A stretch of DNA of 35,884 nt from Mansonella perstans (lineage: Eukaryota > Nematoda > Chromadorea > Rhabditida > Onchocercidae): the NCBI GenBank assembly GCA_037074765.1, contig JBAMDO010000347.1:1-35884 (forward strand), read 5' to 3'. Every line of letters starts with the position of its first letter. Position 1 is the stretch's first letter. Of the stretch, positions 31,393 to 35,884 are shown piece after piece. The notes beneath the pieces are model-generated. The model did not search any database and was not told the DNA's origin. It saw only the letters and a program-made list of their open reading frames with translations. The position numbers and the translations under genes were made by a program.

Positions 31393-31925
31393 CACTCATA
31401 TGCATACATGATAAGTGATGATGGGAAAAAAAAAAGAGCAATGGTATTGGTATGTTTTATAAAACAAGAAATGGAAATGGAAAGAGATGACTAACTTTCG
31501 ACCGATCAACCCTTCTAACTACAAAAATTCGTAAGAGTAAAACAAAATTGAACAGACAGAAAGAAATTAATCGAAATATGCGATAGAGAAAAGATGACAT
31601 TGAAGGGCAAATTTAGTTCTCAAACGCAAATCATCAATTAAGTAAACAATTTTTTCTTTATTTATTTATTTTTTTTTTTTTTTTTTTTGTGATAACCGAA
31701 CAAAAAAGGAAACTTTAACTTATCCCAAATTGTTAGTATAATTTAAAATTCTTTCTATAAAAATATTTAATGAATGATAGACTTACTTATTTCGCGTTCC
31801 GTTTTAAAATAAATGAAAATAATATTAATGAAATTTTTACTTTTTTCTTTATTCATATCGAGTATACATTTCTTTTACTAGATATATAGATGGGTAAATG
31901 GATAAATGGGTAAGTAGATGTATAA

Positions 31926-31970
31926 GTAGATAGATAGGTTAATAGATAGATAGATAGATAGATAGGTAGA
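31926..31970 (+). repeat. (TAGA)n microsatellite
   Basis: Imperfect TAGA repeat; the neighbourhood from 31890 has related GTAGATG/ATAAATGG variants. Confidence 0.9.
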
Positions 31971-32371
31971 TATCTATTCATTTTGATGAAGCAAAATGTT
32001 TGAAGATACTACTATAGAAGGACAAGAAATAAAACAGGATGAGGCGGTGGAAAAAAAAAAATTAGAAGGGTCTGATATTAATAGTTGTGAAAAAGCGCAA
32101 AATGGAGGAGTGGAAAAATGTGAAATGGTTGACAGTTTTTGCAATCGGAAAAAAAAGAAAAGGTAAGAGAGAGAAGTAAAAAAAAAAAGGAAAAAAAAAA
32201 GAGAGGCTGAGAGAGATATTTTACATAGAAATTACATTTTTACCTGTCGAAAACTGCTCTATTAAAATTCACCAACAACAAATAAAAAAGATATGAGAGT
32301 ATATGTATCATATAGGTGATATTAAGATTAATCAATTCAAACAAACTATACCAACTTTTTATTCCTACTAA

Positions 32372-32473
32372 TACTTATACAATATCGTTGAAGTGAACTT
32401 TGACCTGTTATTAATCCATTGGTACTTATACAATATCGTTGAAATGAACTTTGACCTGCTATAAATCCATAAA
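32372..32473 (+). repeat. Two tandem 51-bp units, each with a DR1-like site
   Basis: Units start at 32372 and 32423 and differ at few bases. Each contains TGAACTTTGACCT (32394-32406 and 32445-32457), which on the other strand is AGGTCAAAGTTCA: two nuclear-receptor half sites spaced by one base (DR1, the type bound by HNF4- or RXR-like receptors). Regulatory use is inferred. Confidence 0.75.
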
Positions 32474-32600
32474 GATAAAATAGAACTATCAATGTCCAAT
32501 TTTACTTTTTCCCGTGCACTTTGCTCACTTTGTTCGTCGTTCTCCTACCATCCTCTAATCCTACATTCAAAGGAATAGTAAAACTAAAATCCAACAAATC

Positions 32601-32850
32601 GAAAAAAAAAAAAAAAAAAAAAAAAAAACTAACCTATTTTCTCGTAGAGGTATCTATCTCTTTTTCTCTCTCTCTCTCTCTCTATGTATCTCATCTCATC
32701 ATCCTCTCTCTCTTCTTCTATCATTCCTTTCTATTGTCCATAATTATTGTATAAATTTCAAAAGAATAAAAAAAACTTTTCCAGTATTCCATTACTATTA
32801 TCGGTCAATAAAAAAAAGCTTTGTATATATATATATAATGCTTACAATCT

Positions 32851-32884
<34 letters not shown>

Positions 32885-32885
32885 A
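32601..32885 (+). repeat. Cluster of A-runs, (CT)n and (TA)n
   Basis: A-run at 32601-32629, CT repeat at 32661-32683, TA repeat at 32825-32838, A-run at 32851-32882. Such runs dominate the right end of the window. Confidence 0.9.
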
Positions 32886-33230
32886 AAAATTAATTCAATT
32901 TCCAATATAAAATTTATTTATTTTTCTATTTAATCTTACTTATTTACACGAAACAAAAATGTAACTGAAAGTTTTTTTTTTTTTTTTTTCGTTCACTTAT
33001 ATAAAATTAAACTTCTTTTTTTCTTGACAAAAATTTTTAAAATTTAATTTTAAATTGTTTTAGATCATTCATATCTCCTCCCTATTTATCCAATAATCAT
33101 TTTTATAACTATTATCTACTTTCAAATGTTTTTCTTCTTCCTTTTCTTCTATTGATTACATTATTTATGATAGTAAAATGTTTCATTGTTAGCTGTTTTT
33201 TTTTTCAAATAATACACTAACCCTAAATAA

Positions 33231-33420
33231 CTTTAGCAATAAGCAATAAGCAATAACAATAGCAATGACCAATAACAACACAATGACAAATAACAATAGT
33301 AACAGCGACGATCATAACAATACGGTAACAATAACAGTGGCAAATACAATAGCAATAATAACAGAAACAGTAATAATATCAATGATAATAACAATAACAG
33401 TAATTAATCGTAAATAATAA
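33231..33420 (+). repeat. CAATAA/CAATAG-rich low-complexity tract
   Basis: Degenerate six-base repeat (AGCAATA, AACAATA, GACAATA) over about 190 bp. Reading frames have stops, so a poly-Asn coding tract is unlikely. Confidence 0.85.
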
Positions 33421-35320
33421 AGATTATACAAGGTAGATAAGATAATTTGATATTAAACAAAAAGGAATCATTGGAGCTCTTTTTTTTTTTTTTCCTCATA
33501 CATAATCGTTGTATTGAATAAAATTTTTACATTCCAATTTTCTAATATTACTAATGGAAAAAGGAGAATACCATTTGATAACATTGCTATGTTAAAATTC
33601 ATTCATAGTTTGATTTTATTTTTACGATTACTTTTCTTAAAGAATTTTTATGTATATTTAAGATAAAGAACAAATAGATGAAAATTATTTGACAAAGTAA
33701 TAGAATGGATGGCAAGAATTAAATTGAACATTTTCACTGTATACTACAAATAATTGATCTTACATATTTCAATGATGATTAAGAAAGCAAAATTAGCCAT
33801 AGCTTAGTTTTATTAAAATAAATCTTAAGTAAAATTAATTGAAAGTAATTTATTTATACACAACTATGAAGTAAAGTAATTGTTGAAATTTAAAATTCAA
33901 CAATATTTTATAAGAAATGGCTAAAAAAAAATAATAAATAATAAATGAAAAAAAAGAAGATATTGTGTAGCAGTACTACAAAAATTAGCTTTTGTTATAA
34001 CAGTATATTAGAAAGTACAGTAAAATAATTACAGAAAAATAATTTCACTCATAAATGAAAGTGTATGTTGGAACAAAAGAAATAAGCTAAATTTTACAGG
34101 TATAACTTTTGTAAATATGAAAAAGAAATATAACGATAATAGAAAAGGACAGAAAAACTTTTTATTTGCTGATAAGGATGGCAGTTAACAAAAAAAAATA
34201 TCAATGGAAGCAAAATTCCTCTTCCACTTGCTTGTTACTTTAGCAATCATGAAGATGGAATTAATAATTCAAAATTTGGGAAATAAAAATACGATAGTTT
34301 TACTATTGCAACTATAACAACAATGTAATATGACTTTTAAATAATCAAGCATTAATTGATAAACAATAAACCATACTTGTTTATCGTATTGTTTTTTTTC
34401 TTTAATTACTTATGAAACTTTTTGTAAGCTCATCATTGTTAGCCAATTTAATAAGTAATTTTATCATCTCATATTTTTATTTTGAACAATTTTATTTGCA
34501 ATGAATTTGCTATATTTTGTTTGCTAAAATAAACAGAAACAGTTTGTTACGACAATTTTATACAAATTATTAATCATAGTTATTGTTTTAAAGATAAGTA
34601 AAATAAATAATATTCGAATATTCAAAACTTAACCTTTCGCGCTTTGCTAAAATCATCTTTCGAAGTGCTAAAAAAGAAAATATAATATTTTTATACAAAG
34701 TATAAATTTCACTGATAAAATTAAAAATCCACTAAAAAGCTTATTTTTGTAATTGAAGCTCTTTACCTTTAAATTTTTTTCAGGTAGTTTAAATAATTTA
34801 AATGATGATACTTTTTTGTCAATTATTTTCAAATGCATTTTAATCATGTGAATAAATTTCATTATATTTATCAAAGCATTGTCGCAAAATATTATCGCAA
34901 AAACGATAATACAAAATTTGAAAGTCATTTCTGATATGTGAAATCATTTGACAATAATCATATAAACCTTTCATTCTTTCAATAATTAAAAAAAAATTTC
35001 AAAAGAAAACAGGAATGAGAAAAATTAAATGCATTAAAAAATTTGAAAATGAAGAAATTATCGAAAATTTAACAAAAACAAAGAAAAAAAAAAAAACAAA
35101 AAAAAACAGGATAGATAGAGAGAAAATAGTTGAAAAAAAGACATAACAAGAAGAAAAAAAAATCTTTTTAACAAAAATTTTTGAGCATACGAAAATGAAG
35201 AAACAAAAAAAAAAAAAAAAAAAAACAATGTCTATTTATCAATTCGTTGCAATCTTTTTAATAAAATTGTCCTTCAATACTGATACACTATGATCTTTTC
35301 CTCTATGTTACAAGATAAAA
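33421..35320. other. No gene recognised, AT-rich with homopolymers
   Basis: Only short frames; the longest (34928-34668, minus) is Ile/Lys/Phe-rich and without motif. Homopolymer runs occur at 33480-33494 and 35203-35224. Confidence 0.55.
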
Positions 35321-35884
35321 TTGAGAAAGAGAGGGAGAGACAAGCAGAGAAAAAGTGAGAGAAAAAGAAGAATGTAAAGATTGATAAGATGGAAAAGACA
35401 TAGCATAGCGCGTTGAAAGTTTTTTCAAGTTTTTTTTTTTTTCTTTTTTTTTTTTAAAATTTGCTTCCCTAAAAAAGTAATTGATAAATTAGTGTAAATT
35501 TCTTGGGGAAATGCAATAATAAGTGAAGAAAAAAATGAAAATTTTTCTTTTTATAATTCTTTTAACTTTTTATTTCTTTCTCTCTCTCTCTCTCTCTCAT
35601 TCTCACTCTCTCAAAATTTTAATATAGTAAAACTTCTTTTAAATTTTTTAATTCAAATAATAATAAATGGAATTTATCATTTTACTTATCAAAAAACAAT
35701 TTACTACCAATAATTTGCTTAATTGTAATATAACTAACATAATGATAATGATAATAATGTATGGTAATGATGATGACGATGATAACGATGATAACGATAA
35801 TCAACAATGTTAATACATTTCATTAGTGATATGATTGTATTATAATGATGGAAAGGTGATGGAAGTTGTAAAAATATATGTATA
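35321..35884. repeat. GA-rich tract, T-runs, (CT)n and GATGATAACG repeat
   Basis: GA-rich at 35321-35371, T-runs at 35430-35455, CT repeat at 35578-35600, GATGATAACGATGATAACGA region at 35740-35802. No gene was seen up to the window edge. Confidence 0.8.

Noticed and set aside
30925..31441. Two minus-strand frames of 97 and 157 codons
   Set aside because: The longer is a Cys/Val-rich reading of the CA repeat; neither has a known motif or splice context.
33231..33420. Poly-Asn coding tract
   Set aside because: Stops occur in all frames; it is a microsatellite-like tract.

Overview
The window looks like nuclear DNA of a parasitic nematode, most likely a filarial worm. It is very AT-rich, its genes are split by short GT-AG introns with TTTTCAG-type acceptors, and it holds exact copies of the nematode SL1 spliced-leader sequence. 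The gene families are nematode serpins and papain-family (cathepsin L-like) cysteine proteases. Species and gene names cannot be assigned from sequence alone.

Layout. (1) 1-600: scrambled minus-strand remnant of the 5' end of a cysteine protease gene. (2) 601-2980: no recognisable gene, with a small tandem repeat near 2.7 kb. (3) 3178-5212: one complete seven-exon serpin gene (+), predicted 395 aa with signal peptide, flanked by two diverged copies of its own promoter region. (4) 5.78-7.07 kb: upstream DNA of a protease gene, almost identical to 26.43-27.70 kb. (5) 7.5-27.7 kb: a protease-gene graveyard built from one repeated unit (gene plus about 0.4 kb spacer), arranged as two convergent, palindrome-like pairs: CP2 (10.2-12.4, +) facing CP3 (15.9-18.0, -), and CP4 (21.0-21.5, +, 3' end only) facing CP5 (24.1-26.2, -). 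There is also an inverted chimera CP1 (7.5-8.6) and a truncated CP6 (18.5-18.85, -). Between the arms lie orphan signal-peptide exons, broken non-LTR reverse transcriptase fragments and two apparently independent solo LTRs. (6) 27.7-35.9 kb: no gene recognised; the right half is rich in microsatellites and homopolymers.

The proteases share one eight-exon structure of about 354-367 codons: signal peptide, I29-type propeptide, C1 catalytic domain with Cys/His/Asn. None of the copies looks fully sound. CP2 lacks two splice acceptors, CP3 has Ser for the catalytic Cys, CP5 has a nonsense codon, and CP0, CP1, CP4 and CP6 are fragments. A missing acceptor before exon 7 is shared by CP2-CP5, so the lesion probably predates the duplications.

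Most unusual: both solo LTRs (12907-13552 and 22897-23681) contain the 22-nt SL1 sequence just after a TATA-like box and an AATAAA. The second LTR has two perfect copies exactly 60 bp apart. This suggests that trans-spliced retroelement RNA was reverse-transcribed with its leader, or that the element uses SL1 as a promoter or leader module.
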